From contig NZ_KQ033912.1 of NCBI RefSeq assembly GCF_000969835.1, forward strand, positions 778,620-842,619: a stretch of 64,000 nucleotides of DNA. Reading direction: 5' to 3'. The position numbers and the translations under genes were made by a program. This DNA is from Parabacteroides goldsteinii DSM 19448 = WAL 12034 (GTDB lineage: Bacteria > Bacteroidota > Bacteroidia > Bacteroidales > Tannerellaceae). The notes beneath the pieces were generated by a model. That model saw nothing but the letters and a program-made list of their open reading frames with translations, had not been told where the DNA came from and searched no databases. This document shows, piece by piece, positions 1 to 8,506 of the stretch (its first letter is position 1; each line of letters starts with the position of its first letter).

Positions 1-1
1 C

Positions 2-205
2 GTAACACGCATGACGGACGAGATGATCGAGGCCCGCAAGAAGGCGAACGTCATCACCGATTACCGCAGCAAGGCGATCGCCTATCATGACACGGTCGTT
101 CCGTTCCTGGATGAAATACGCGAACATATCGACGAACTGGAACTGATGGTGGACAACCAGATGTGGCCGTTGCCGAAATACCGCGAACTGCTGTTTATCC
201 GGTAA
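2..205 (+). CDS. glnN: Glutamine synthetase type III, C-terminal end (partial)
   Basis: This is the last 67 codons of a gene that enters from the left edge; the frame is open from base 2. The residues around MVDNQMWPLPKYRELLF are the conserved C-terminus of the large type III glutamine synthetase of Bacteroidales, a cytoplasmic enzyme making glutamine from glutamate, ammonia and ATP. The methionine at position 11 is internal, not a start. The gene is unrelated in function to what follows and marks the chromosomal flank. A strong hairpin terminator follows 21 bases after the stop. Confidence 0.85.
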   Translation, partial: VTRMTDEMIEARKKANVITDYRSKAIAYHDTVVPFLDEIREHIDELELMVDNQMWPLPKYRELLFIR

Positions 206-226
206 AAAGTAACAGAATCCAAAATA

Positions 227-269
227 GGAGGTGCATCAAAAGTTTATTTTGCTACACCTCCCTTTTTTT
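227..269 (+). terminator. Rho-independent terminator after glutamine synthetase
   Basis: GGAGGTG (227-233) pairs with CACCTCC (255-261) and is followed on the plus strand by a run of T. The facing minus-strand operon ends at 268, so the hairpin sits between two convergent genes and may serve both, although the minus-strand side has only a weak T run. Confidence 0.8.
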
Positions 270-1272
270 ACATTGACCTGTTAAAATTAGTAAGTGCTTG
301 ATAAAATGCCTCAATATTCTCAGCCGGAATATGGGGCGGGACATCACAACCTGTCGACAAAACGAAATTCTTCCATGCTTTGGTCTGCTGTAACAGATTC
401 ATAGTCGCGGTATATACTTCTTCTGACGAGGACTGTTTAAAAAGACCGACCGGGTCCAGATTCCCCATCACCAGACGGTCTTCCGGACAGTTGGCAAGGG
501 CATCCTGCATATCGATCTTATTGCCGAAATGAAGTGCAGCCGCTCCCGACTGAACCATAGCCTCCGTACAATGGCCTGCATTTCCGCAGTTATGCAGGAT
601 TACGATAAAATGTTCGTCCTGCACGGCCTCCACTACCTGGCGGACATAGGTCGTCGAATAAAGCAGCGAATCCTCATTTGAAATCAGCCCGGCAGCCGGT
701 TCCGCCATAATCACGCCATGAACGCCTGTCTCCTTAATCGCACGGCAGTAATCGATCAGGAAACGAGTACATTTCTCCAACAGGACAGTGATGTTCTCCG
801 GCTCCACATACAGGGCAATCATCAGTTCGGACAAACCGAACAAACGTCCTGCCAGTGAAAACGGACCGATACAGCCGGCAAAAACAGGCTTGTCCTTTAC
901 ACGTTCCGCCGTCAGACGGTTCGCTTTCAGATACTCGGGGACACGTGCGGTATCCAGAGACGGTATCTGTAAATTATCAATCGACTCCTTATCGGATACC
1001 AGCGGTTCCGTTACGCTGGGCACTTCGTCTTCGGGGAAGACCACCTTTGCACCGAAAGCCTCCGCCTCTACCGTCAGGTCCATAATCACGGTCGGGGCGG
1101 CCGAAGGATACTGCTCATTCAACCGGCAGATAGCGTCTGCATGCACCATACCACTGGTGACTGCGTCTCTCACTGTTTTTCCACAGAGTTCAATGCCCGG
1201 ATGGGTCATGATAGGGATAGCCCTACGTTCTTTTTGCCTGATTGTCTCTTGCAACCATTCTTGTATTTCCAT
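268..1272 (-). CDS. UroD-fold corrinoid methyltransferase (MtaA/MtbA-like)
   Basis: A 334-residue cytoplasmic protein of the uroporphyrinogen decarboxylase fold. It belongs to the branch used by cobamide-dependent methyltransferases rather than haem synthesis. It carries the zinc signature of the MtaA/MtbA/CmuA group: H227-x-C229 in the segment ILHNCGN, and a third cysteine, C309, in STGCDVPPH. In known members this zinc activates a thiol that accepts or donates a methyl group to a corrinoid protein. It is the last gene of a five-gene operon; its ATG overlaps the upstream stop by one base (TAATG), which suggests translational coupling. Known MtaA enzymes use coenzyme M, which is not expected in Bacteroidales, so the real acceptor is unknown. 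The length and motif make the family call firm; the substrate is not known. Confidence 0.8.
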   Translation of the reverse strand: MEIQEWLQETIRQKERRAIPIMTHPGIELCGKTVRDAVTSGMVHADAICRLNEQYPSAAPTVIMDLTVEAEAFGAKVVFPEDEVPSVTEPLVSDKESIDNLQIPSLDTARVPEYLKANRLTAERVKDKPVFAGCIGPFSLAGRLFGLSELMIALYVEPENITVLLEKCTRFLIDYCRAIKETGVHGVIMAEPAAGLISNEDSLLYSTTYVRQVVEAVQDEHFIVILHNCGNAGHCTEAMVQSGAAALHFGNKIDMQDALANCPEDRLVMGNLDPVGLFKQSSSEEVYTATMNLLQQTKAWKNFVLSTGCDVPPHIPAENIEAFYQALTNFNRSM

Positions 1273-1949
1273 TATTTCTTCTTTCTTTTTCGTTTATAAC
1301 AGGTTTCCAGTTCACAATACTGGCAACCGTATTTTTTCTCATCTACCTCCGGACCGATGCCGATTATTCCGCTAATCGACTTGATAGGAGTCATCAGGCA
1401 GACATCAGACAGGCTGATGCCGCAAGGGGCGCCTCCCATCAGCCGGAACAACGTTTTCTGTCCGGTGAGGTGCCAACCGCAATAACCGGGGCTCAGGCGG
1501 TTCGTATGCCGTTCGCCTCCCAGTTCTTTTTCAAGCAGGCGTTCCATCCGGTCGCCGGCTTTCTCGGCAATGCAGGTCCCGATAATATCGGCAATGAAGC
1601 ATTTCAGGATATCTCCCTCCGCTTTCAGGCTGTCCTGGTATTCCTGAAAAGCCATCCCGGCCGTGGCAGCAAACAGGGCGAACCGTTCGGAGCCTTTCAG
1701 TAGGGAAGCGATTGTCCCCCCTACGAGAAAGGGTTCTCCGCCATCCAGGGTAACATATCCGTCATCCACCGTTCCGTCGAACAGGCCGAAAGTACAACGG
1801 GGAACAGTCAGGGAAGAAACCTCCTTCAGCATGGAAAGGGCCAGTGCCTCCACAGGTTCTTCCGGGGCTGTGTTGCCGTATCCCATCTCGGCAAACAGGT
1901 CGTTTGCCGTCAGGGACAACGTGCTAAAATCCAAACTACAATCAAACAT
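1272..1949 (-). CDS. Stand-alone MetH-type B12 activation (reactivation) protein
   Basis: A 225-residue protein resembling the AdoMet-binding activation domain of cobalamin-dependent methionine synthase, here as a separate protein. The segment RLSPGYCGWHLTGQ (from residue 151) followed by MTPIKSISGI is the family signature. In MetH this domain reductively remethylates cob(II)alamin; separate copies are found beside corrinoid methyltransferases, where they are thought to restore oxidised corrinoid. The C-terminus has three cysteines, C209, C212 and C217, in a C-x2-C-x4-C arrangement, and then a strongly basic tail; a metal or cluster site is possible. It lies 4 bases after the corrinoid protein gene and overlaps the next methyltransferase gene, so the three are almost certainly co-translated. 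Confidence 0.75.
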   Translation of the reverse strand: MFDCSLDFSTLSLTANDLFAEMGYGNTAPEEPVEALALSMLKEVSSLTVPRCTFGLFDGTVDDGYVTLDGGEPFLVGGTIASLLKGSERFALFAATAGMAFQEYQDSLKAEGDILKCFIADIIGTCIAEKAGDRMERLLEKELGGERHTNRLSPGYCGWHLTGQKTLFRLMGGAPCGISLSDVCLMTPIKSISGIIGIGPEVDEKKYGCQYCELETCYKRKRKKK

Positions 1950-1953
1950 ACAA

Positions 1954-2589
1954 TTAAGCGGATAACAATGATTTTGCCAGCGTCACGGCGGCATTCGCAT
2001 TATCGCTGTAGCCGTCGGCTCCAATCTGACGGGCAAACGATTCGGATACAGGGGCACCGCCAATCATGACCTTCACCTCCTGGCGGATACCGGTCTTTTC
2101 CAAAGCGTCGATCACTTCCTGCATATAATTCATCGTCGTAGTCAGCAAGGCGGAAAGACAAAGAATCTGCGCCTGGTTTTCCTTGATCGCCGTGATAAAT
2201 TTCTCTGAAGAGATATCCGTTCCCAGATTTATCACTTCAAAGCCGCAACCTTCCAGCATGGAAGCGACCAGGTTCTTTCCGATGTCGTGCAAATCGCCTT
2301 TCACCGTACCGATTACCACCTTGCCCAACCGGTGCGAAGCGGCTCCTTTCATCAGCGGCTTCAACAGGTCGAGCGCCCCTTTCATGGCACGGGCCGCCAT
2401 CAACAGTTCAGGGACAAAGGCTTTTCCTTCCTCAAAACGTTTTCCGATATCCTCCATGGCCCGCGACATATACTCATTGATAATCAGTTGCGGGTCTACA
2501 TTCTCTGCTATCGCCTCGGTTGTCACTGCCTTGGCGACATCGAGTTTCCCTTTTAAAATAGCTTCATACAAACTCTCTAAATCTGCCAT
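1954..2589 (-). CDS. Corrinoid (B12-binding) protein, MtaC/MtbC-like
   Basis: A 211-residue two-domain protein. Residues 1 to about 85 form the helical cap domain found in front of cobalamin sites (MetH and MtaC type). The rest is a Rossmann-like B12-binding domain with the DxHxxG motif at D99-L-H101-D-I-G104, where the histidine is the expected lower ligand to cobalt. Further cobalamin-contact segments are SALLTTT (from 146) and GGAP (from 177). It should shuttle methyl groups between the two UroD-fold methyltransferases encoded on either side. It lies 18 bases downstream of the first methyltransferase gene. The length is normal for the family. No signal peptide, so cytoplasmic. Confidence 0.88.
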   Translation of the reverse strand: MADLESLYEAILKGKLDVAKAVTTEAIAENVDPQLIINEYMSRAMEDIGKRFEEGKAFVPELLMAARAMKGALDLLKPLMKGAASHRLGKVVIGTVKGDLHDIGKNLVASMLEGCGFEVINLGTDISSEKFITAIKENQAQILCLSALLTTTMNYMQEVIDALEKTGIRQEVKVMIGGAPVSESFARQIGADGYSDNANAAVTLAKSLLSA

Positions 2590-2607
2590 AACTTTATTTC
2601 TTTTAAA

Positions 2608-3870
2608 TTATTGATTCCGTAATTCACGCAGGGTTTCAATCATTGCCACCACATTCCCGACGGGCGCATTGGCCTGGATATTATGAACGGCATTGAAAAT
2701 GAATCCTCCGTCTTTTCCCAGTATCTCGCATTCCTGCAAAACATGGCTGCGCACTTCTTCGGGTGTTGCATTCGGCAGGATACGCTGGGTATCGATACCG
2801 CCGCCCCAGAAAGTAACCTGGCTGCCGTATTCCTTTTTCAGGACCACAGGGTCCATATCCTTCGCATTAATCTGTACCGGGTTGATGATATCGAAACCCG
2901 CCTCCACCAGACCGGGAAGAATCGGCAGGATAGCCCCGCAGGTATGCTTGAATACTTTCCAGGTGGTATGCTCATGAATCCAGTCGTTCATCCGTTTGTA
3001 ATGGGGAAGCCACAGTTCCCTGAAGGTATCCAGCGAACAGAACTGGGAGTCCTGGGTACCGAAATCGGTCCCGCAGGTGAAGACCACGTCTACCTTCTCG
3101 CCGACGGTATCCCACAACCGTTGGTAGTTTGCAATAGCTATATCGGTCTGTTTCTCAAAGACCGTCTGCACATAGTCGCGGCGCATGGCGGTCGACATAT
3201 ACCACTCGGCCACGTTGCGGATACCTTTCGGATTCTTCAATCCCATGCCGGGCACGAAAGCGATATCGCCCAAAGCCGTCCCGCCGAAGCTCGCAACAAC
3301 GGCCTTTCCGGTTGCTGCGGCCTGCTCCACGGTCTTTTTATAGTATTGCAAATCTTCGTCGGAAACAGGGCCGAACTCTTCCAGGTTATCCTCCGGAGTA
3401 ATGGCTTCGTCGTCCACATATTCCTGCCTTTCCGTCGCGTTGATGAAATAGCAGCCCGAAGGCATGATGGCACTGGGCGGATAGGAACGGTCGCCACCGG
3501 CATAAATGTACACGTCGCCTTCCTTATCCGTCGTCAGGTCGATACCGGAGGCAATCATTACTTTTTGCCCCCAAGGAGTAACCTGCTCGTGTAATTGGGT
3601 TTCGTCGATATCGAACATGTCCTTGCGTCCGAAGACGGGAACACAGTCAATACCCATTATTTCCTGTAAATCCTCCTCTATCTCACCCAGCATCTGAAAG
3701 GGTTCGATGACACGGACAGGGTGAGGGTCCAGTCCGTAATGTTGTCTCAGCGCCTCCACGACCTTGCAATGGATACCGGTAACGGAAGTGGCTCCGAAGT
3801 CCACCGGTATCCGGTCGGGGGTGCTATGGTTCAATGCGTTTTGAACACGTTGTTTTGATGTCATATTCAT
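2608..3870 (-). CDS. UroD-fold methyltransferase, candidate demethylating (MT1) enzyme
   Basis: A 420-residue UroD-fold protein, longer and clearly divergent from the 334-residue member of the same operon. The H309-T-C311 pair (FKHTCGA) is kept, but the position of the third zinc cysteine holds a histidine-containing segment, FNAVHNIQANAP (H396), as in a large uncharacterised UroD-like group near corrinoid proteins. An insertion around residues 120 to 170 is rich in acidic and aromatic residues. With a corrinoid protein and a second methyltransferase next to it, the simplest role is the substrate-specific enzyme that takes the methyl group from an O-methylated compound. It begins 12 bases after the beta-helix enzyme gene. 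The substrate is inferred from context only. Confidence 0.7.
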   Translation of the reverse strand: MNMTSKQRVQNALNHSTPDRIPVDFGATSVTGIHCKVVEALRQHYGLDPHPVRVIEPFQMLGEIEEDLQEIMGIDCVPVFGRKDMFDIDETQLHEQVTPWGQKVMIASGIDLTTDKEGDVYIYAGGDRSYPPSAIMPSGCYFINATERQEYVDDEAITPEDNLEEFGPVSDEDLQYYKKTVEQAAATGKAVVASFGGTALGDIAFVPGMGLKNPKGIRNVAEWYMSTAMRRDYVQTVFEKQTDIAIANYQRLWDTVGEKVDVVFTCGTDFGTQDSQFCSLDTFRELWLPHYKRMNDWIHEHTTWKVFKHTCGAILPILPGLVEAGFDIINPVQINAKDMDPVVLKKEYGSQVTFWGGGIDTQRILPNATPEEVRSHVLQECEILGKDGGFIFNAVHNIQANAPVGNVVAMIETLRELRNQ

Positions 3871-3882
3871 GTGTATTTAAGA

Positions 3883-5772
3883 TTACCATACTTTGATTCT
3901 GATCGCTCCGTCCTTGATCGATTCAAGAGGGCCCGGCTTGGGTTGATTGCCACGGGCATTACCCAGATAGTCGGTGGCAATATCGATCGGGCTGCCGTCC
4001 GGTTGTTCGTAAGCCTGCCGGGGTAGTTTCGCTTTCCCGAGTCTTCCGGTCGTTACGCGGGAAGTCTGCAAGCCGTCCAGACCTTGTACCGAAAGAGAAA
4101 GGTAGACGCCATCGGCGGTTTCTTCAACTTTCACATCCGGTTTAAAGTCAGGGAGAACGACTTTATTCTTTTCTCCTTCGAAAGGCAAAGCACCGTTGTA
4201 GTAGACATTTCCATCCACCATCATCGGATAGACGGTCTTATTATAATCTGCCAGGCCGTATTTCCGTTTGCTGTCTTTCTCGTTTTCGGGAAGGACCGTG
4301 GCAAAGAGGTTGTTGATATAACGGTCGTCCCCTCCCGGGATGATGGATAAGCCGGCAACCTCTGTCGAATGAGGAAGGAAATAAGGGGTATACCGTCCGT
4401 GTTCCACATAGCGGTAAATGTCTCCGGCAATCAGGTTATGCACATAGGCGCCTCCCTGGGATTGTTCCAGGATGCTCCGGCGGGACGCAAAGATATTATT
4501 GTCCACCAGGAACGAGCCGTGGTTTACTTCCAGGAACAGGTCCTCCATGTCATTATCATAGAACAAGTTGCCCGATACGCGGGTTCCCTGCGTCATCCAG
4601 TCCAGCCAAAGGGCACGGCCAGCGTTATGGATACGGTTATGGATAATCCGTGTATCCACAGCGGCATGGAATTTGATACCTCCGATCTCCGCGCCGGTAA
4701 ACTGACGTTTCACCCAGATATCGTGGATATGGTTGTTTTCGATCAGACTGAAAGCGGCTCCCATACTTCCGCAGATACCGGTCTGCTCGCAATGGGATAT
4801 TTCATTATTGCGAACGATATGCGAACCGATATTCTCCTTGTTCCATCCGTTCCGGATTGTATTGAAAGTGACTTCGATATAATGCAGGGAACCGTCGAGG
4901 CTTGTATCGTTCAGCCAGACGTTATGTCCGGTCTTACGTTCTTTTCCCAGGGTGATACCCGAACATTTGGAGTTGCTGATAATATTGTTTTCGATAATCC
5001 ATCCTTTATTCCAATGGGTCGCTATCATACCGATCTGTTCGGCTGTCGGTGCTCCCCACTGGGTTGCGGCCTGGCTGATGTGAAAGCCCTGGATAGTCAA
5101 GTAGTCGATCCCCGGTTTCTCCGGATAAAAGCAGGTGGGGCGGGTACTTATTTCTACAAGTTCTTTATTCGGGTCGTATGTATGGAAATTGGCCCAAATG
5201 GTGGTATTGACACCATCGTTTTCACAATACCAGGTGTAGGTGGAACCTTCCTTGTCCTTACTTTTTTCATTTGGGACAGGGGTCAGTACCTTATCCAGTG
5301 TTTCCTTTTCATACAGGGATTTGTTATTCAGAAATACCTCTCCGGTATGATGTTCACGTCCCATACCTTCAAACCAGTCACCGTAGATCAAGTCGATATA
5401 AGGATTATAATCCCCGAAGAAAGTATTCGGTATCGTTACCTTCCAAACGCCGTTTTTCTCCTTTGTCCAGTTAGTGATCCTTTCCGAGCCTTTTATCTCT
5501 ACCTTTTCACCGGGTGCCGCCCGGTAGACAATTCGTTTATCATCGCTCTCACCTCCGCGGGGTGGGTTCACCCATTCCCGGTATGTTCCCGCATGTACGG
5601 TAATTATATCACCCGGAAAAGCATATTCCGCTGCCTTCCCGATAGTCCGGAAAGGGGCTTTTTCGGTTCCTTCGTTTGCATCGTTCCCTTTGATAGAAAC
5701 ATGGTATTCTTTCGCCTGTATTGCCACACAACAGGCAAGGAATAAAGTAATAAACAACTGTTTTCTCTTCAT
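3883..5772 (-). CDS. Secreted right-handed beta-helix enzyme, GH141-like
   Basis: A 629-residue protein with a clear signal peptide (MKRKQLFITLFLACC..IQA). The N-terminal segment (GNDANEGTEKAPFRTIGKAA) is the usual opening of secreted beta-helix proteins. A long central section of short N/I/H-rich turns such as IIENNII, IVRNNEI and LIENNHI (about residues 260 to 440) builds the helix. The segment FGDYNPYIDLIYGDWF with HHTGEVFLN resembles, from memory, GH141 enzymes, a family that includes fucosidase and xylanase activities. It is the first gene of the operon that continues into the corrinoid methyltransferases 12 bases later, and it has its own regulated promoter (site A). Periplasmic or surface action on a polysaccharide is likely; GH141 is a best guess and other beta-helix hydrolases or lyases are possible. 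Confidence 0.6.
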   Translation of the reverse strand: MKRKQLFITLFLACCVAIQAKEYHVSIKGNDANEGTEKAPFRTIGKAAEYAFPGDIITVHAGTYREWVNPPRGGESDDKRIVYRAAPGEKVEIKGSERITNWTKEKNGVWKVTIPNTFFGDYNPYIDLIYGDWFEGMGREHHTGEVFLNNKSLYEKETLDKVLTPVPNEKSKDKEGSTYTWYCENDGVNTTIWANFHTYDPNKELVEISTRPTCFYPEKPGIDYLTIQGFHISQAATQWGAPTAEQIGMIATHWNKGWIIENNIISNSKCSGITLGKERKTGHNVWLNDTSLDGSLHYIEVTFNTIRNGWNKENIGSHIVRNNEISHCEQTGICGSMGAAFSLIENNHIHDIWVKRQFTGAEIGGIKFHAAVDTRIIHNRIHNAGRALWLDWMTQGTRVSGNLFYDNDMEDLFLEVNHGSFLVDNNIFASRRSILEQSQGGAYVHNLIAGDIYRYVEHGRYTPYFLPHSTEVAGLSIIPGGDDRYINNLFATVLPENEKDSKRKYGLADYNKTVYPMMVDGNVYYNGALPFEGEKNKVVLPDFKPDVKVEETADGVYLSLSVQGLDGLQTSRVTTGRLGKAKLPRQAYEQPDGSPIDIATDYLGNARGNQPKPGPLESIKDGAIRIKVW

Positions 5773-5813
5773 GATATTTTGATTGTTATTGTAGCTTCCT
5801 TGTTAGAACGATG

Positions 5814-5879
5814 CAAATATAGAACCCCCTTACCCGACATAAAATAGCAAAAAAATGCCTATTTTGTGGATTATTATTG
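5814..5879 (-). promoter_or_regulatory. Site A copy 1 with -7 box, promoter of the corrinoid operon
   Basis: On the minus strand the distal element CAATAATAATCCAC (5879-5866) is followed by TGCTA (5849-5845) and by the -7 box TATATTTG (5821-5814). Spacing is 44 nt from distal element to -7 box and 23 nt from TGCTA to -7 box. The start codon at 5772 leaves a leader of about 35 nt. The same elements with the same spacing recur before six other genes. The 21-bp offset between the starts of the two upstream elements fits two half-sites of a dimeric AraC-type or similar regulator. Confidence 0.8.
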
Positions 5880-5890
5880 TCTATGCCTGT

Positions 5891-5923
5891 AAAAAAGAAG
5901 CCTATCCAAAATAACAGGCTCCT
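5891..5923 (-). terminator. Terminator of the GH89 operon
   Basis: On the minus strand GAGCCT pairs with AGGCTT around a loop of about 12 nt, and the stem is followed by a T run (A run at 5891-5896 on the plus strand). It lies between the end of the GH89 gene and site A copy 1, so it separates the two operons. Confidence 0.6.
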
Positions 5924-5959
5924 TTTCTTTGATTTCTATCTTTGTGTATGACCAAGCTC

Positions 5960-8473
5960 TTATTCTCCGATAAGAGAAACTTGTCCTGATGCAGTTTCCG
6001 ATCCGATATTTTTTATCTGTAGCTGTAACTCTACTCCATTGTTACCTCGAATATCATCCGGTAAGGTTACCGTATAAACAGTTCCCAATTTATCGCCATA
6101 CAGGATTTTTTCTGAAGCATCGTCAACCAACACCTTTCCGTCAGCAACCAGTTTCAAACGGGAACAAACGACCGAACTTTTCCCAGCTTTCTTTTCTATC
6201 CGAACAGCAGATAGTTTATCCAGCCTGTCTGCCGAAACCTGAAATGATATGATTTCTGCTTTTTCAGAACCGATCGTCCATGACCCCAACTGACCTTTTT
6301 TACCATCGGGGATTAAAACCGGAGTTATAAATGCTGCATAATCTACCAGCGAACGGGCAGTATTTACGATATCAGCAGGAGGTGTTTGCGGAGAACACCC
6401 TTCCGACTCTACCCAATTCTTCTCCCATTCGGCAAAGTTAAAACGAATACCCGTTTTTCTACTTGCAAAATAATGTTTCCAACGCGGCAAATAATAGTCT
6501 CGGATCAAACCGGACCAAACACGGGCAGAATAATCATCCACCGGAGGTCCCCAAATCGTGACTATACGTTTCGCATTCCTTTCATATTGCTTATATTGTT
6601 CAGAAGTCGTCGCCTGTTTATGGGCAAAATCAATCCAACGCTCCAAACGTAAGGTCGGATGAGCGGATAGCAATGCATCCATCCCCAACATGATATGTTC
6701 AAAGTCTTTTTCAAACTTAGCAGCCCGTACCGTATCCCCAATCTCATATTGCCAATCGATCGCCTTGATTAAAAGTTCAGCCTTTCCCCCTAAATAAAGG
6801 GCAGTCAGTTCTGCCAAGTCTGCCAAATAAAGAAAGTTGCCTTTCTGCTGGCCACTTACTTCCATAAAGGATTCTATTGCTTTGAAAAAAGAAGGGGTTA
6901 TATTGATAGACCCACTGCGTACTGTCCCCGGGCGAAATTGCCAGTTATAACGCGGATGGTCGGTAAATGTCCCATAGACAGACTCTAACAACAAATCCCA
7001 ACATTCACGAACAGCAGCCGGATAACCTCCATAACGATTGTAAGAATACTCTTTCAACCACTCATGGATATCAATCTTTTTATCCGACCAACCGGCATCA
7101 GACAATAATTCATAAATAACTTCATTGTTTTCTATCCCTTCCGGAGCCATCCCGTGCGCAACCAAACGCCCCTTGTTAGGCGAAGCCAATGCCTCCAGAT
7201 GGCCGTTGGCATAAAAATCAAGAATACCTGTCATACCGGTTTTTCCACCCATATTCGGAATGACACTGTACACCCACGATTTATTATAATAGCCTTTATA
7301 AAACTCCCAATTAACTTCCGATTTCCAGAAATGCTTGTTATAATCTACCGCCAAATCCAATAGAAGCATTTTATCATCCGGCACTTTAGAGACCAATGCT
7401 CCCAGCGTTTCATAATCCCAAATATGCCGCTGGTAACCAAACATCCAACCTTGCATCACCCAAGTTGCTTTCGGATTTCCCTTCCGGATCGACTGGTACA
7501 CCTTATCGCCATACGAAGCCAACAGTTCATAACGTTCTTTTGAACCTTTGGCAGGAAAAGGGATATCCATTTCGTTGAAACTGTCAACCAAGTAATACTC
7601 ACTCTTTCCAAACTCTTTCTCCCACTCCCGGATGAAAGCCGTCCCAATCTTCGTGAAGAGTTCTTCCTGCGGAGAAATCATCCAATTACAGAACGCGCCG
7701 CCCCAATGGGTCTGGATAATATGCAAATCAGGATAAATACGTTTGAACGCCTCCGGGATAAATCCGGGGAATCCCGGACAGATGGGCTTCATGCCCAAAT
7801 TCTTCATCCGCTTCAATATTTTATGTTGCAGTTCAACCTGTTGCTTGTGCCAATCCTGATTCAACGGTCCGTCTATCCCACTCACATTCCCCATACGCAT
7901 CCAAGGCAAATGAGCCGGCCCTACAAAATAGTTGTTAATCTCTTCATCGGTCAGCCCCATCTTTTTCCATACACGGGCCATGATTGCCTCATACCCCACC
8001 AGTGCCAACGGCATGTCAATACCATGCAATGCCATCCAATCTATTTCTTTTTCCCAACGTTCCCAGTCCCAGTAAGGCATGGAATAGCCATAGGTGCAGA
8101 CATTGAACAGATAATGGTGTTCAAACGGAGAAACCACCCGTTTCTCCCCCCCGTCTGCCAGTTGTTCAGGGAAACGGATATTGCTTCCCGACCAACTGTA
8201 AAGTCCCGCGCGGTTACTCTTCACAAAATCATAGAAGCCACGACATAAAGCCACAGGATTGCTACCTTCAATCTTCAATACACCGTTATCCACCCGGTAC
8301 TGGAAATAGTTTGCCCCTTTATCCAGCTTCAACACAAAAGACACGGGCAAATCCGATTGCCCCGTCACACGCTCCACCACTTGGCGAACCTCCGCCAATG
8401 CCCCCTTTTGTCCCCAAACAGTTTGCAAGAAAAAGGATAGCAAACAAAAACTGAATAATAAGATTCGTTTCAT
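5960..8473 (-). CDS. Alpha-N-acetylglucosaminidase, GH89
   Basis: An 837-residue secreted enzyme of family GH89, homologous to human NAGLU, which removes terminal alpha-linked N-acetylglucosamine from mucin-type or heparan-type glycans. The ATG at 8473 gives a normal signal peptide (MKRILLFSFCLLSFFLQTVWG); a GTG 18 bases upstream is less likely. All three NAGLU domains are present. YGYSMPYWDWERWEKEIDWM opens the catalytic barrel. The two expected catalytic glutamates lie in LVDSFNEMD (E301) and EGIENNE (E445), counted from this start. It is the last gene of an operon with GH95 and an HGSNAT-like protein; the gap to GH95 is 33 bases from this start. Family assignment is secure; the natural substrate is inferred. 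Confidence 0.93.
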   Translation of the reverse strand: MKRILLFSFCLLSFFLQTVWGQKGALAEVRQVVERVTGQSDLPVSFVLKLDKGANYFQYRVDNGVLKIEGSNPVALCRGFYDFVKSNRAGLYSWSGSNIRFPEQLADGGEKRVVSPFEHHYLFNVCTYGYSMPYWDWERWEKEIDWMALHGIDMPLALVGYEAIMARVWKKMGLTDEEINNYFVGPAHLPWMRMGNVSGIDGPLNQDWHKQQVELQHKILKRMKNLGMKPICPGFPGFIPEAFKRIYPDLHIIQTHWGGAFCNWMISPQEELFTKIGTAFIREWEKEFGKSEYYLVDSFNEMDIPFPAKGSKERYELLASYGDKVYQSIRKGNPKATWVMQGWMFGYQRHIWDYETLGALVSKVPDDKMLLLDLAVDYNKHFWKSEVNWEFYKGYYNKSWVYSVIPNMGGKTGMTGILDFYANGHLEALASPNKGRLVAHGMAPEGIENNEVIYELLSDAGWSDKKIDIHEWLKEYSYNRYGGYPAAVRECWDLLLESVYGTFTDHPRYNWQFRPGTVRSGSINITPSFFKAIESFMEVSGQQKGNFLYLADLAELTALYLGGKAELLIKAIDWQYEIGDTVRAAKFEKDFEHIMLGMDALLSAHPTLRLERWIDFAHKQATTSEQYKQYERNAKRIVTIWGPPVDDYSARVWSGLIRDYYLPRWKHYFASRKTGIRFNFAEWEKNWVESEGCSPQTPPADIVNTARSLVDYAAFITPVLIPDGKKGQLGSWTIGSEKAEIISFQVSADRLDKLSAVRIEKKAGKSSVVCSRLKLVADGKVLVDDASEKILYGDKLGTVYTVTLPDDIRGNNGVELQLQIKNIGSETASGQVSLIGE

Positions 8474-8506
8474 TGTATTATATTTTATCACTAATAATCG
8501 ATTGCA

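Noticed and set aside
2683..3594. Plus-strand open frame (303 codons) opposite the 420-residue methyltransferase
   Set aside because: Shadow of a well supported gene; no protein-like features.
268..3870. Haem biosynthesis role for the two UroD-fold proteins
   Set aside because: They carry or vary the zinc motif of methyltransferases, differ from each other, and flank a corrinoid protein and its reactivation protein; a true HemE would not be duplicated in this setting.
4369..5745. Long plus-strand open frame (458 codons) opposite the beta-helix gene
   Set aside because: It is antisense to a gene with signal peptide and family motifs, has no recognisable domain and no promoter; open by composition only.
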